Part shown: in pieces, positions 28,183-36,585 of the stretch
Layout: the number at the start of each line of letters is the position of its first letter
Position numbering within the stretch: the stretch's first letter is position 1
Source: Syntrophomonas sp.
Lineage (GTDB): Bacteria > Bacillota > Syntrophomonadia > Syntrophomonadales > Syntrophomonadaceae
NCBI GenBank assembly: GCA_016841245.1
Contig: JAENZN010000001.1
Location: 339,334-403,333 of the forward strand
Reading direction: 5' to 3'
DNA: 64,000 nt
The notes under the pieces: model-generated
Told to the model about the DNA's origin: nothing
The model's database searches: none
Seen by the model: the letters and a program-made list of their open reading frames with translations, nothing else
Program-made: the position numbers and the translations under genes

Positions 28183-28539
28183 ATTAAAACACACAGGGAC
28201 AGGTTTCTTGTCTCCACAATTAGCTGGGACAAGGAACCTGTCTCTGTATCCCACTTAGTTTCGGCGTGGTGAGCATTATACTTTGTTCCGCCGTTACCCT
28301 TCGGGCACTACCCCGAACCGGGACAACTGATGTGCATTCACTTGGTTACTGCACTATTTGCTGTGTTCCCGTTGGTAACTATTAATGTTTCGGCCGGTTT
28401 TATTTTAAACAAGGCAGAAATATGGTCTTCATACGTAATACCTGGTTATTCAAGTCGTTGGCCTCTGTAACCGCCTTACCCTCCTTGCTAAAACAAAGCA
28501 TAAAACTCACCAGTGGGGTAAGTAAGAAAGCAGTGCCTT
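28183..28539. other. Intergenic region without genes, partly palindromic
   Basis: Between the small plus-strand gene and the methyltransferase (converging on it) there is no acceptable coding frame. The first part carries the inverted repeat at 28193-28247. From 28269 to about 28375 there is a palindrome-rich stretch sharing motifs with the codY-flgB gap: GTGAGCATT (28269-28277), CAACTGATGT (28324-28333) and TGCACT (28350-28355). I see nothing recognisable in 28380-28539. Confidence 0.5.
28193..28247. repeat. Imperfect inverted repeat of the GGGACAGG type
   Basis: Arms 28193-28214 and 28226-28247 match as reverse complements at 19 of 22 positions, separated by 11 bases. The arm core GGGACAAGGAACCTGTC is a type of short palindromic repeat often scattered in anaerobic Firmicutes genomes (recalled, not checked here). 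It follows the plus-strand gene end but lacks a U-run. Confidence 0.65.
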
Positions 28540-29943
28540 TTACATATTAAACTCCTGGACCTGCAAGGCACTATCGCCAAATACATCATATACCTTTACT
28601 GCTATCTTATATGCATTTCTTATAGAAACTCGCAGTTTTAAGCTCAGGGATATGGAGTCATCATATACTTTCCTGTCTCTTAATACTTGTACCTCTGACT
28701 TAAAAATACTTCCATCATAATTCAGATCCACTTCCCAAAAATCTATGAGATTTTTAATTCCCCAATTATTTTTTAATAAGGACCGGTTTTGTTCATGGGG
28801 TATATAATCTTCAATACCCAGCAGCAGAAGGGCTGACGTTTCATTAAATCGCTGGATAGATGGCGGTTTAAGTTTAAGGTAGCTGCGTTTGTCAGGAGGT
28901 TGGGGATCAATGCCAACCTGCTCTATCGTAAATGTTCCCCTTCCCTGCTTGATCAACCTTTCCAGAGATGTTTGGATAGCGATCGGGCTGTCATCACAAA
29001 TTACCCAGCGGCGTCCCATTTCCTGACTTACTGCTGCCATGGTACCAGAACCGGCATAAAAATCTGCCACCAGGGATCCCTGGTTTGATGCTGTTAAGAC
29101 AATCCTTTTAAGCAAGGCCTCCGGCTTCTGGGTAGGAAATTTTAGATTTTCACCTGCGGTAGGACTTAATATCTTGTTTATATCCGTCCACCAATCCTGC
29201 ATTAAGGCTCCTTCTTGATGAAGCTGATACTTATCTCCTTTTATCCTGGTTAATCCTCTTTCCAGCGTGCCAGCCGTATAAGGCCGATACTGGGGATGAA
29301 AAATATATTCTTTACTCCCTGCATACCATAAAATCACATCATGTTTACGATGAAAATGTCTTTTACTGCCGCTTCCTCCACCATAACACCATACAATCTC
29401 ATTTATAAGACTATCTGGAGAAAATATTTCATCGAGAAGAATTTTAACATAATGGCTGATATGCCAGTCAAGGTGAACAAATATGCTGCCCCGTTCTGAA
29501 AGCAATTCTTTCATGATCTTTAAACGAGGATAAATATCATTAAGATATTTATCAATCCCCTCAGTTCCATGATCTGAAAAAACTGGTCTGCTTATGTGAT
29601 CACTGATGTCACTGCCGCTATCTTTAATTTTTATAGTGGAATTATAAGCACTGGAACTAAGATAAGGTGGATCTATATATATCAGGTCAAAAGCCCCCCG
29701 ATATCCATTATTAATCAAGAACTCCATAAGCAGAAGGTTATCCCCTCGAAAAATTCTTCCATTAGGATCTTCAGCTCGTGCATAGTCCGGTTTCTGTATC
29801 CACAGATCAAAAATCGAATCATAACTGGATGCCTGGCAGGGATTGATAAATTCAATCGTTTGGTGGGTTATTTCATCTGCAACAGGATATATATTTGATC
29901 CTTTGCAATCCCATACCAATCTAACCTTATCATTATTCTGCAC
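28540..29943 (-). CDS. Solitary DNA methyltransferase, beta-class N6-adenine/N4-cytosine type
   Basis: A 467-residue DNA amino-methyltransferase. The catalytic motif DPPY (IYIDPPYLSS, about 91-94) precedes the AdoMet-binding motif FYAGSGT (about 295-301), with the recognition region between them: the beta-class order seen in type III Mod and many type II enzymes. TQKPEALLKRIV is motif X. The C-terminal 120 residues are a separate domain I cannot name. No restriction endonuclase, Res helicase or specificity gene adjoins it, so it looks like an orphan regulatory or relic enzyme. Start GTG at 29943 lies eight bases after AAGGAG. Confidence 0.85.
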   Translation of the reverse strand: MQNNDKVRLVWDCKGSNIYPVADEITHQTIEFINPCQASSYDSIFDLWIQKPDYARAEDPNGRIFRGDNLLLMEFLINNGYRGAFDLIYIDPPYLSSSAYNSTIKIKDSGSDISDHISRPVFSDHGTEGIDKYLNDIYPRLKIMKELLSERGSIFVHLDWHISHYVKILLDEIFSPDSLINEIVWCYGGGSGSKRHFHRKHDVILWYAGSKEYIFHPQYRPYTAGTLERGLTRIKGDKYQLHQEGALMQDWWTDINKILSPTAGENLKFPTQKPEALLKRIVLTASNQGSLVADFYAGSGTMAAVSQEMGRRWVICDDSPIAIQTSLERLIKQGRGTFTIEQVGIDPQPPDKRSYLKLKPPSIQRFNETSALLLLGIEDYIPHEQNRSLLKNNWGIKNLIDFWEVDLNYDGSIFKSEVQVLRDRKVYDDSISLSLKLRVSIRNAYKIAVKVYDVFGDSALQVQEFNM

Positions 29944-30034
29944 TCATTATTCTCCTTAAAGATTATTTTATAATCTAAAAGAAGTTTACCACAAAATAAA
30001 GTTAAACTTAATGGAGATCAAAAGTAAAGAAAGT

Positions 30035-30075
30035 TGCCAGGCACTAACTTAGTAATAGTAAGTTAGTGCCTGGCA
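30035..30075. repeat. Perfect 17-base palindromic repeat
   Basis: TGCCAGGCACTAACTTA (30035-30051) and its exact reverse complement (30059-30075) flank a 7-base loop. It shares CAGGCACTAACTTA with the left arm of the 27599-27739 element, so both belong to one repeat family. It lies just upstream of the methyltransferase and just after the small sigG-linked gene, where it could also act as a terminator, although no U-run follows on the minus strand. Confidence 0.75.
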
Positions 30076-30081
30076 CCATTC

Positions 30082-30219
30082 TCATTTGTAATCTAATTCC
30101 AGTTTAACCAGATTATCTGGTGTAAAGGCCTGTTCATTAGCATAATATTGACTAGTAATTGGAATCAGCAGTGTGAATATTATCGCCACCAGTACCACCA
30201 GCAGCAGATTTCGTCCCAT
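30082..30219 (-). CDS. Small membrane peptide downstream of sigG (45 residues)
   Basis: ATG at 30219 follows a GGAGGAG ribosome site and begins 18 bases after the sigG stop; the frame runs 45 codons to TGA. Residues 2-22 (GRNLLLVVLVAIIFTLLIP) are a clear membrane segment or signal anchor, followed by a short polar external tail TSQYYANEQAFTPDNLVKLE. I do not recognise the family. Position in the sigG transcript suggests expression in sporulation, which is inference. Confidence 0.6.
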   Translation of the reverse strand: MGRNLLLVVLVAIIFTLLIPITSQYYANEQAFTPDNLVKLELDYK

Positions 30220-30237
30220 CCCTCGGCTCCTCCTTTT

Positions 30238-31011
30238 TTATATATGTTTCTTCAACTGCTTTAAAGCGGCCTTTTCCAGCCGTGACACCTGAGCCTGAGA
30301 TATACCTATCTCCTCAGCAACTTCCATCTGGGTTTTCCCAGCAAAAAACCTTAAATTAACAATATGTTTTTCTCTATCATTCAACTTTTTCATGGCTTCT
30401 TTAATGGCTATTTCTTCCAGCCACTGCTCATCGGTATTTTTGTCATCGCTTATTTGATCCATTACCAGAATTGGATCTCCGCCATCGTTATATATGGGTT
30501 CAAATAAAGATACCGGTTCCTGTATAGCATCCAGGGCGAATACCACTTCTTCCCTGGGTATATCTAACTCCCGGGCTATCAGATTGATAGATGGTTCAGC
30601 TTCATTGGCATTAACCAGCCTTTCCCTCACTTGCAGGGCCTTATAAGCTATATCACGCAGCGACCGGGACACTCGCACGGCATTATTATCCCTTAAATAC
30701 CTTCTGATTTCACCTATTACCATTGGTACCGCATAGGTTGAAAACCTTACATTCTGCCCCAAATCAAAGTTATCTATAGCTTTTATCAATCCTATACATC
30801 CTACCTGAAATAGATCGTCAACATATTCGCCTCTATTGCTAAATCTCTGGATTACGCTTAATACCAATCTTAAATTGCCCTGTATTAGTGTTTCCCTGGC
30901 TTCATTATCACCTTCCTGCATCTGTGCAAATAATATTCTCATTTTGTCATTTTTTAGTACTGGGAGCTTGGAAGTATTAACTCCACAAATCTCTACCTTG
31001 TTTGTCAACAC
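30238..31011 (-). CDS. sigG: Late forespore sigma factor SigG
   Basis: Sigma-70 family factor (257 residues) that runs the late forespore programme. The N-terminal NKVEICGVNTSKLPVL is specific to SigG; region 2 holds DDLFQVGCIGLIKAIDNFDLGQNVRFSTYAVPMVIGEIRRYLRD, and region 4 ends REKHIVNLRFFAGKTQMEVAEEIGISQAQVSRLE. GTG start. It follows sigE by 190 bases; in Bacillus it is transcribed by SigF and SigG, but I could not locate a convincing site of that type in the gap. Confidence 0.97.
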   Translation of the reverse strand: MLTNKVEICGVNTSKLPVLKNDKMRILFAQMQEGDNEARETLIQGNLRLVLSVIQRFSNRGEYVDDLFQVGCIGLIKAIDNFDLGQNVRFSTYAVPMVIGEIRRYLRDNNAVRVSRSLRDIAYKALQVRERLVNANEAEPSINLIARELDIPREEVVFALDAIQEPVSLFEPIYNDGGDPILVMDQISDDKNTDEQWLEEIAIKEAMKKLNDREKHIVNLRFFAGKTQMEVAEEIGISQAQVSRLEKAALKQLKKHI

Positions 31012-31202
31012 CTAACACATCCCCTGCTAAGTTTAATTCTTGAAGGGTACTTCTACTTTTTAAGCTTTGCTTTGGATTAACAAAAAGGTTTTATTTAATT
31101 GTTTACGTTTATATTAGAAATTATTCGGCAAACCGGTAATCAAAGGTTATTCTAGGGTAAAAAGGTGCCTGGAACCAAGATATGATTCTAAGGCCAGCTA
31201 TT

Positions 31203-31925
31203 TTATTCTATTTTTCGAATTTCACGCTGCAAGCGTTTTAGAATACGCTTTTCCAGCCGCGATATATAGGATTGGGAAATACCTAAAATATCAGCGACTT
31301 CTTTCTGTGTTTTCTCACCACTGCCCATTAAGCCAAAGCGTAGTTGAATGATGGTTTTTTCCCGGTTGCTCAGCTTGTGCATAGCCTGCCATAAGAGACT
31401 TTTTTCTACTTCTCCTTCAATCTTTTTGTAAATCATGTCACTCTCAGTCCCTAAAACATCTGAGAGTAAAAGCTCATTCCCATCCCAATCCACATTCAGG
31501 GGTTCATCCAGTGATATGTCACCTCGGTTTTTCAAATTCCTGCGTAAATACATTAAAATCTCATTTTCTATGCAGCGAGATGCATAAGTGGCCAGTTTTA
31601 TATTTTTACTGGGCTCAAAGGTATTAACTGCCTTGATTAAGCCAATAGTTCCTATCGAAACCAGATCTTCAATATTTATACCGGTATTTTCAAATTTTTT
31701 AGCAATATAAACTACCAATCTCAGGTTATGCTCTATCAGCGTTGATTTAACCGTCATTTCACCCTGTCCCAACCTGAAAATCAAATCCATTTCCTGCCGT
31801 TCTCCCAGGGGAGGTGGCAGTACTTCAGTAGAGCCAATATAATGTATAGCCCTGCTTAACCTGAGTGAAAGAATAATTTTTATTATTCGGAGTCTGAACT
31901 TACTAAAATCTGCTGCCCATCTCAT
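31203..31925 (-). CDS. sigE: Early mother-cell sigma factor SigE precursor
   Basis: Sigma factor (240 residues) made as inactive pro-SigE. The basic N-terminal pro-sequence (about 1-28, [20 protein letters not shown]) ends at [12 protein letters not shown], the region cut by SpoIIGA. Region 2 ([44 protein letters not shown]) and region 4 ([23 protein letters not shown]) are complete. GGAGGAGAAGGTT precedes the ATG, 13 bases after spoIIGA, the gene of its own processing protease. Confidence 0.97.
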   Translation of the reverse strand: MRWAADFSKFRLRIIKIILSLRLSRAIHYIGSTEVLPPPLGERQEMDLIFRLGQGEMTVKSTLIEHNLRLVVYIAKKFENTGINIEDLVSIGTIGLIKAVNTFEPSKNIKLATYASRCIENEILMYLRRNLKNRGDISLDEPLNVDWDGNELLLSDVLGTESDMIYKKIEGEVEKSLLWQAMHKLSNREKTIIQLRFGLMGSGEKTQKEVADILGISQSYISRLEKRILKRLQREIRKIE

Positions 31926-31937
31926 AACCTTCTCCTC

Positions 31938-32819
31938 CTATCCACCCTCAACTATTTCCGCCGGCACCAACATCTGATACTTATTTTGCGATGTCAATTT
32001 CCCTTTATAAATACCAATAACCATATTCTTATACAGGGGATGATTTTTACCCAGGTCCACCTTAACTTCATCGGCCCGTATGCCTACCAACATTCCATTG
32101 CTCTTACCAATTGATGTAAAAGGGATCAGCCTTAAACGCCTGGACCAGCTGGAGAGTATCAATTCATCCAGCATCATTCCTTCATCCTGGTTGTTTTCCA
32201 TTGCTTCTTGAACATCTCCCGGCAGGCACTCCTTCAGGAAATCATACTCAGCCACTATTACCGGTTTGTTAGTCAGCGGATCCCGGAGGCTGTTTCCAGT
32301 ATCGAGAAAGCCTTTCCCGGCACAGGTCTTCTGGTCGAATTTCATTTCTACTCTGAATCTGAGCAGGTTGGGTATAACCCGGTTACCGATAAATTTTCCT
32401 CCATAAATTCCGATCAATAACGCACATACAACTCCCCCGGCCAACCAAACATAGTTGGAATTAAAAGCAATAGTATCGGCTTTTATCATATATGAAAATG
32501 CTATTGTGGCACCGGCTACAGTGAAGTTTATAGCATAAAACAGAACGAAGGCTCTTTTAAGTACTTCCCAGTTTTCAATAGGTAGTGCTAATATAACCAT
32601 CAGAAATGAAAAAATAATTTTGGCTGGAAAACTATAGAAGAATTGAAGTTGTGGAAACAGGTATCCTACCGCATATATCCCTCCCAGAAAAGCTGCGATT
32701 GCCATCCTGCTTATTATAGGAGTTATCCTGGCCAGCCTGGCTGTTGCCCATAGAATAATAAAGTCCATAACAAAATTTATCAGCAGAGTTATATCGGCAT
32801 AAACCTCAGGCCTATCCAT
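31938..32819 (-). CDS. spoIIGA: Sporulation sigma-E processing peptidase SpoIIGA
   Basis: A 293-residue membrane-bound aspartic protease that cleaves pro-SigE. The N-terminal half has about five membrane segments (residues about 8-145); the C-terminal half carries the active-site motif D173-T-G in GFLDTGNSLRDPLTNKPVIV and the FTSIGKSNGMLVGIRADEV region. In Bacillus the enzyme is activated by SpoIIR from the forespore. Located directly before sigE, as expected. Confidence 0.95.
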   Translation of the reverse strand: MDRPEVYADITLLINFVMDFIILWATARLARITPIISRMAIAAFLGGIYAVGYLFPQLQFFYSFPAKIIFSFLMVILALPIENWEVLKRAFVLFYAINFTVAGATIAFSYMIKADTIAFNSNYVWLAGGVVCALLIGIYGGKFIGNRVIPNLLRFRVEMKFDQKTCAGKGFLDTGNSLRDPLTNKPVIVAEYDFLKECLPGDVQEAMENNQDEGMMLDELILSSWSRRLRLIPFTSIGKSNGMLVGIRADEVKVDLGKNHPLYKNMVIGIYKGKLTSQNKYQMLVPAEIVEGG

Positions 32820-32937
32820 TACATCACCATCTTATCTATCAATTATTTATTCCCCTGCTGCTGCATTTATGCGCATTCAATGCCCAACTCACACTACTAA
32901 ATAATTATTCCGATCTTAATGCCTGCATGTATTCCAA

Positions 32938-32946
32938 ATTATACCA
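32938..32946 (-). promoter_or_regulatory. Extended -10 promoter upstream of spoIIGA
   Basis: On the minus strand TGGTATAAT (TATAAT at 32943-32938 preceded by TGG) lies about 120 bases before spoIIGA, an extended -10 element. No good -35 box lies 17 bases upstream. The Bacillus spoIIG promoter depends on Spo0A with unusual spacing; I do not see a clear Spo0A box (TGTCGAA) here. Confidence 0.45.
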
Positions 32947-33007
32947 GAGGGCTATATGATTTTTTGTATATTTCTGCGATTAAACATCCCTCATAATACT
33001 CCATAAA

Positions 33008-33041
33008 ACAGGAAAAACCGGGAATCTCAAAGATCCCGGTT
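33008..33041 (-). terminator. Intrinsic terminator after ftsZ
   Basis: Arms AACCGGGA (33034-33041 as read on minus, paired with 33016-33023) form a GC-rich stem followed by TTTTTCCTGTTTT on the minus strand. It lies about 70 bases after the ftsZ stop and separates the dcw cluster from the spoIIGA-sigE-sigG unit. Confidence 0.85.
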
Positions 33042-33109
33042 CTGATCTAAAAAGCTTAATTAATAAATCGCTAAATTTATTGGTAATAATTACATGACCA
33101 GCTCTATTT

Positions 33110-34177
33110 CTACCTATTTCGTCTTAAGAAAGGAGGTATTTCCAGATCGCCTTTATCTAGAAAAGTTGGAGGTGGCTCCATCCCTTTATTCTTAGCAGTT
33201 TCACCCATTAAAGTTGGCTTTACCGTATTAAACCCGGTTGCTATTACTGTAACCCGCACCTCATCGTTCAAGGCTTCATCAATATTCGCACCAAATATTA
33301 TATTGGCCTCCATATCAGCAGCCTGATGAATAATTTCCGCAGCTTCATTTATTTCAAACAAAGTCAGATCACTGCCTCCGCTGATATTAAATAATACCCC
33401 TTTGGCACCTTCGATAGAGGTTTCCAGCAGGGGACTTGAAATCGACAGTCGAGCAGCTTCTGCGGCCCGATTTTCACCTTTAGCCTGCCCTATTCCCATT
33501 AATGCAGAACCAGTATTCTGCATCACCGTCTGCACATCGGCAAAATCACAATTAATAACCCCGGGTACCGCAATCAAATCAGATATACCCTGTACTCCCT
33601 GCCGCAGAATATCGTCAGCTATCTTAAATGCATCATTAAAGGCAGTATTTTTATCTACTACCTGCAAAAGACGATCATTGGGTATGGTAATCAAGCTGTC
33701 GACTTCTGCTCTTAGCGTACTGATTCCATTCTCAGCCTGATTATTTCTTTTTCTGCCTTCAAATGTAAATGGTTTTGTTACTACTCCAACTGTTAATGCC
33801 CCTATTTGCCTGGCTATCCTGGCCACAATGGGAGCTCCTCCGGTTCCAGTGCCCCCACCCATACCGGCAGTAACAAAAACCATATCCGCACCCTGCAGAG
33901 CTGCTTTTATTTCATCGGAATTTTCCTCGGCAGCTTTCATGCCAATTTCCGGATCTGCCCCTGCTCCCAAACCTTTGGTAAGTTTTCCCCCTACCTGTAT
34001 TTTCTTTTCAGCACGGGAAAGATACAATGCCTGTGCGTCAGTATTAACGGCAATAAATTCGACACCTTTCAACCCCGCTTCTATCATGCGGTTAATGGCG
34101 TTGTTGCCGCCTCCCCCAATACCGATAACCTTGATGTTAGCAAACTGCTGCATATCTACATCAAAATCTAATGGCAT
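33110..34177 (-). CDS. ftsZ: Cell division GTPase FtsZ
   Basis: FtsZ (355 residues) polymerises into the division ring. The tubulin signature [10 protein letters not shown], the early [17 protein letters not shown] nucleotide loop and the T7 loop region [11 protein letters not shown] are intact. The C-terminal tail ends [12 protein letters not shown], the conserved peptide bound by FtsA and SepF; the disordered linker before it is short. GAGGAGG precedes the ATG; it lies 18 bases after ftsA. Confidence 0.98.
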   Translation of the reverse strand: MPLDFDVDMQQFANIKVIGIGGGGNNAINRMIEAGLKGVEFIAVNTDAQALYLSRAEKKIQVGGKLTKGLGAGADPEIGMKAAEENSDEIKAALQGADMVFVTAGMGGGTGTGGAPIVARIARQIGALTVGVVTKPFTFEGRKRNNQAENGISTLRAEVDSLITIPNDRLLQVVDKNTAFNDAFKIADDILRQGVQGISDLIAVPGVINCDFADVQTVMQNTGSALMGIGQAKGENRAAEAARLSISSPLLETSIEGAKGVLFNISGGSDLTLFEINEAAEIIHQAADMEANIIFGANIDEALNDEVRVTVIATGFNTVKPTLMGETAKNKGMEPPPTFLDKGDLEIPPFLRRNR

Positions 34178-34195
34178 TCAATAACCTCCTCTAAA

Positions 34196-35464
34196 TTACC
34201 CAAAAAATTCTCTTAACCAGTAATTGACCTTATTAAACAGGCCTGAAACACCATGCTTGTTCTCATAACTTATATCGATATTTTTACCAGAATAAATTAG
34301 CCCCCCGATAACCGTCGCATATTCAGGGCGACTAATATCTGATTGAACACCTCTCAAATTTTCGGGTATACCAGATCTTACCGTAATATCCATATAGTCT
34401 TCCATTATTTCTTCAATCCCAACCAGATGAGCTCCGCCACCCGTAAGCACAATTCCACCCGGCAGCTTGTCCAAACAATTAAACTGTTTTAATTCTGTAT
34501 ATATCATTTCCATCATTTCTAATACCCGGGCATAAATGATGTCGGCTATTACCTGCTGGGATACCTGCCTGATCTCTTTTCCATGCAGGTTATGTACATT
34601 AATTGTAACATCATCAGAGGCCTGGGACGGCCCGGCCACCCCATCAGTCTCCTTGATTTTCGCTGCCTCTTCTAATGAAGTTTTTAATACGATAGCCAGA
34701 TCTCTGGTAATATAATCACCGCCCACCGGCAGCACTGAGGCACACAACAGGTTTCCCCCCTCGAAATAACTTATATCTGTAGTTCCTCCCCCAATGTCAA
34801 TCAGGACTACCCCCATTTCTCTCTCAGCCGGCAGCAAAACAGATTCCGCAGCGAGAATGGGATTATATACTAGTTTGCTAATTTGCAGATCGATCCTCCC
34901 GGTACTTCTCTGCAGATTCTGCACCGCAGCGGTGGCTGCAATAACAATGGTTACTTCAGCTTCCAATCGGCTGCCTACCATACCAATGGGATCTTTTACC
35001 CCGTCATATCCGTCAATAACATATTGCCTCTCAATAGTCTGCACTACACATCTATCCAGGGGAAGGGCTACATTTCGAGCCGATTGCAGTACCCGATCCT
35101 TATCTTCTGATGTTATTTCATAATTGGAATTACCTACTGCTACCACAGCACGGTTATTAAGAGTATCAATGCTGCTGCCTGAATAACCTACCAGAGCACT
35201 GCTTATTTCTACTCCAGCCATTCTCTCCAGTTTATGCAGACATTCATCTATGGATCTGGCTGCAGTATCTATATCAATTATATTTCCTTTTCGTAAACCC
35301 TGACTATCTACCGTTGTTATCCCTAATATATGAATATCCTCACCGTAGTTAACCTCGCCCATGGCAGCTTTAATCATACTGCTGCCAATATCCAGACTAA
35401 CAACTATATTTCTCTTATTGATAACAACGCACCCCTTATGAATACTTATACTTCTAAATACCAC
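34196..35464 (-). CDS. ftsA: Cell division protein FtsA
   Basis: Actin-like FtsA (about 405-422 residues) anchors FtsZ filaments to the membrane. It has the actin-fold phosphate motifs VVSLDIGSSMIKAAMGE and IDIGGGTTDISYFEGG, the GGIVLTGGGAHL adenosine motif, and an amphipathic C-terminal helix (LFNKVNYWLREFFG). The start is uncertain: homology begins at INKRNIVVSLDIG; the GTG at 35464 gives a 14-residue extension with a poorly spaced AAAGGA, while the better AAGGGGTG site sits right before the homologous start, where only GTT or ATC codons are in frame. Confidence 0.95.
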   Translation of the reverse strand: MVFRSISIHKGCVVINKRNIVVSLDIGSSMIKAAMGEVNYGEDIHILGITTVDSQGLRKGNIIDIDTAARSIDECLHKLERMAGVEISSALVGYSGSSIDTLNNRAVVAVGNSNYEITSEDKDRVLQSARNVALPLDRCVVQTIERQYVIDGYDGVKDPIGMVGSRLEAEVTIVIAATAAVQNLQRSTGRIDLQISKLVYNPILAAESVLLPAEREMGVVLIDIGGGTTDISYFEGGNLLCASVLPVGGDYITRDLAIVLKTSLEEAAKIKETDGVAGPSQASDDVTINVHNLHGKEIRQVSQQVIADIIYARVLEMMEMIYTELKQFNCLDKLPGGIVLTGGGAHLVGIEEIMEDYMDITVRSGIPENLRGVQSDISRPEYATVIGGLIYSGKNIDISYENKHGVSGLFNKVNYWLREFFG

Positions 35465-35502
35465 AAATGCTTTGCTATTCCTTTAATTAGGCAGAATTTT
35501 AT

Positions 35503-35838
35503 TTAGTGTTTTTTTAATAGATATCGACGAATTATACCTAAATTATTGAACAAGCGTACACCGAAAACTATTACCGCGGCCAGGTAAAGTTCCACTCCCA
35601 GTCTATCGCCCATATAAGCCAGACCTGCAGCTAAAAGCATATTCACAAAAAAACCACTGATAAAAATAACATTATCAAAGCTTTCTTCCATATAGGCTCG
35701 AATCCCGCCGAAAACAGAGTCCAGGGCTGCCAGGACCGCTATAGACATGTATTTGGTATATACCAGAGGCAGCAGAACCGGCAGTTGAAACCCTAATACC
35801 AGTCCCACCAATAAACAAAATATCACAAATACCCACAT
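35503..35838 (-). CDS. sbp: Small basic membrane protein (DUF1290, Sbp)
   Basis: A 111-residue membrane protein with three or four hydrophobic segments and the family core AALDSVFGGIRAYMEESFDNVIFISGFFVN. It corresponds to B. subtilis Sbp, encoded between ylxX and ftsA. Its function is not known. It lies five bases after the DUF881 gene. Confidence 0.88.
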   Translation of the reverse strand: MWVFVIFCLLVGLVLGFQLPVLLPLVYTKYMSIAVLAALDSVFGGIRAYMEESFDNVIFISGFFVNMLLAAGLAYMGDRLGVELYLAAVIVFGVRLFNNLGIIRRYLLKKH

Positions 35839-35842
35839 AAGT

Positions 35843-36562
35843 TTATTCCGCCTTTTCTTGATACTGAGAAGGAATTGCGTATGTTATCTTCATGGGCCCA
35901 CTATAGGCCTGCAGTTTAATGTTCTCCATTTTCTGCACGCTGGTCTGCAGTCCCAAAAATTTCAGAGTATTCAGGTGCCCCCCATTAAGCATAAGTCCGC
36001 TCTGGAGCATATCCGGATCTCCAATAGCTTCAATAACAAAAGGAGGTCCTATTTTAGTCCAATTAACCAGAATTAAGGTGCCTGCACACCGAATCTCTGA
36101 CATAGCAGTAATTCGTTCACCATTTATCGCTATAGCTTCAGCACCTGAAGCTTTTAGTTCATTTACCAGAATTAATAAATCGGTATCGTGAATAATAGAG
36201 TAATTAGCATTATCTCCCGGTTGGATACTAATGGTGCTATCATCAAGAGAAACTGCTACACCCGGTCCTTCAACTGGTATTGTACCAGCTGCCATCTGTA
36301 CCTTTTGTAATTCATCCTGCAGGTCTTTCATAGCCTTGTCGGTTTCACGCACATTTATTAATTTATCCCTTAATGACAATACCTCTTCTTCCAGAGCATC
36401 TCTTTGCTGAGTTACGGTATTCAGTTTTTGGGTTAACTCATCAATTCTCTCCGGTATCAGATCCGTTTGATAATTTTCGGTAGCTTTAAATTGGATGGCT
36501 AAGAGCACACCCATAACCAGGCAAACCAGGGCTATAGAAATTTGAGCACTTTTGTTTTTCAT
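35843..36562 (-). CDS. DUF881 family protein (YlxW/YlxX-like)
   Basis: A 239-residue protein with an N-terminal membrane segment (about 8-25), a coiled coil (about 38-92) and a DUF881 domain with GPGVAVSLDDS, DTDLLILVNELKASGAEAIAINGERI and RCAGTLILVNWTKIGPPFVIEAIGD. Bacillus has two such genes (ylxW, ylxX) between divIB and sbp; here there is one. Likely an accessory division or wall protein by context; mechanism unknown. Confidence 0.85.
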   Translation of the reverse strand: MKNKSAQISIALVCLVMGVLLAIQFKATENYQTDLIPERIDELTQKLNTVTQQRDALEEEVLSLRDKLINVRETDKAMKDLQDELQKVQMAAGTIPVEGPGVAVSLDDSTISIQPGDNANYSIIHDTDLLILVNELKASGAEAIAINGERITAMSEIRCAGTLILVNWTKIGPPFVIEAIGDPDMLQSGLMLNGGHLNTLKFLGLQTSVQKMENIKLQAYSGPMKITYAIPSQYQEKAE

Positions 36563-36585
36563 AAAACCACCTTCTATGCATCCAT

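Noticed and set aside
28047..28254. Minus-strand frames of 61 and 94 codons overlapping the small plus-strand genes
   Set aside because: They lack ribosome sites and run through the inverted repeat; the plus-strand genes have strong ribosome sites and better start context.
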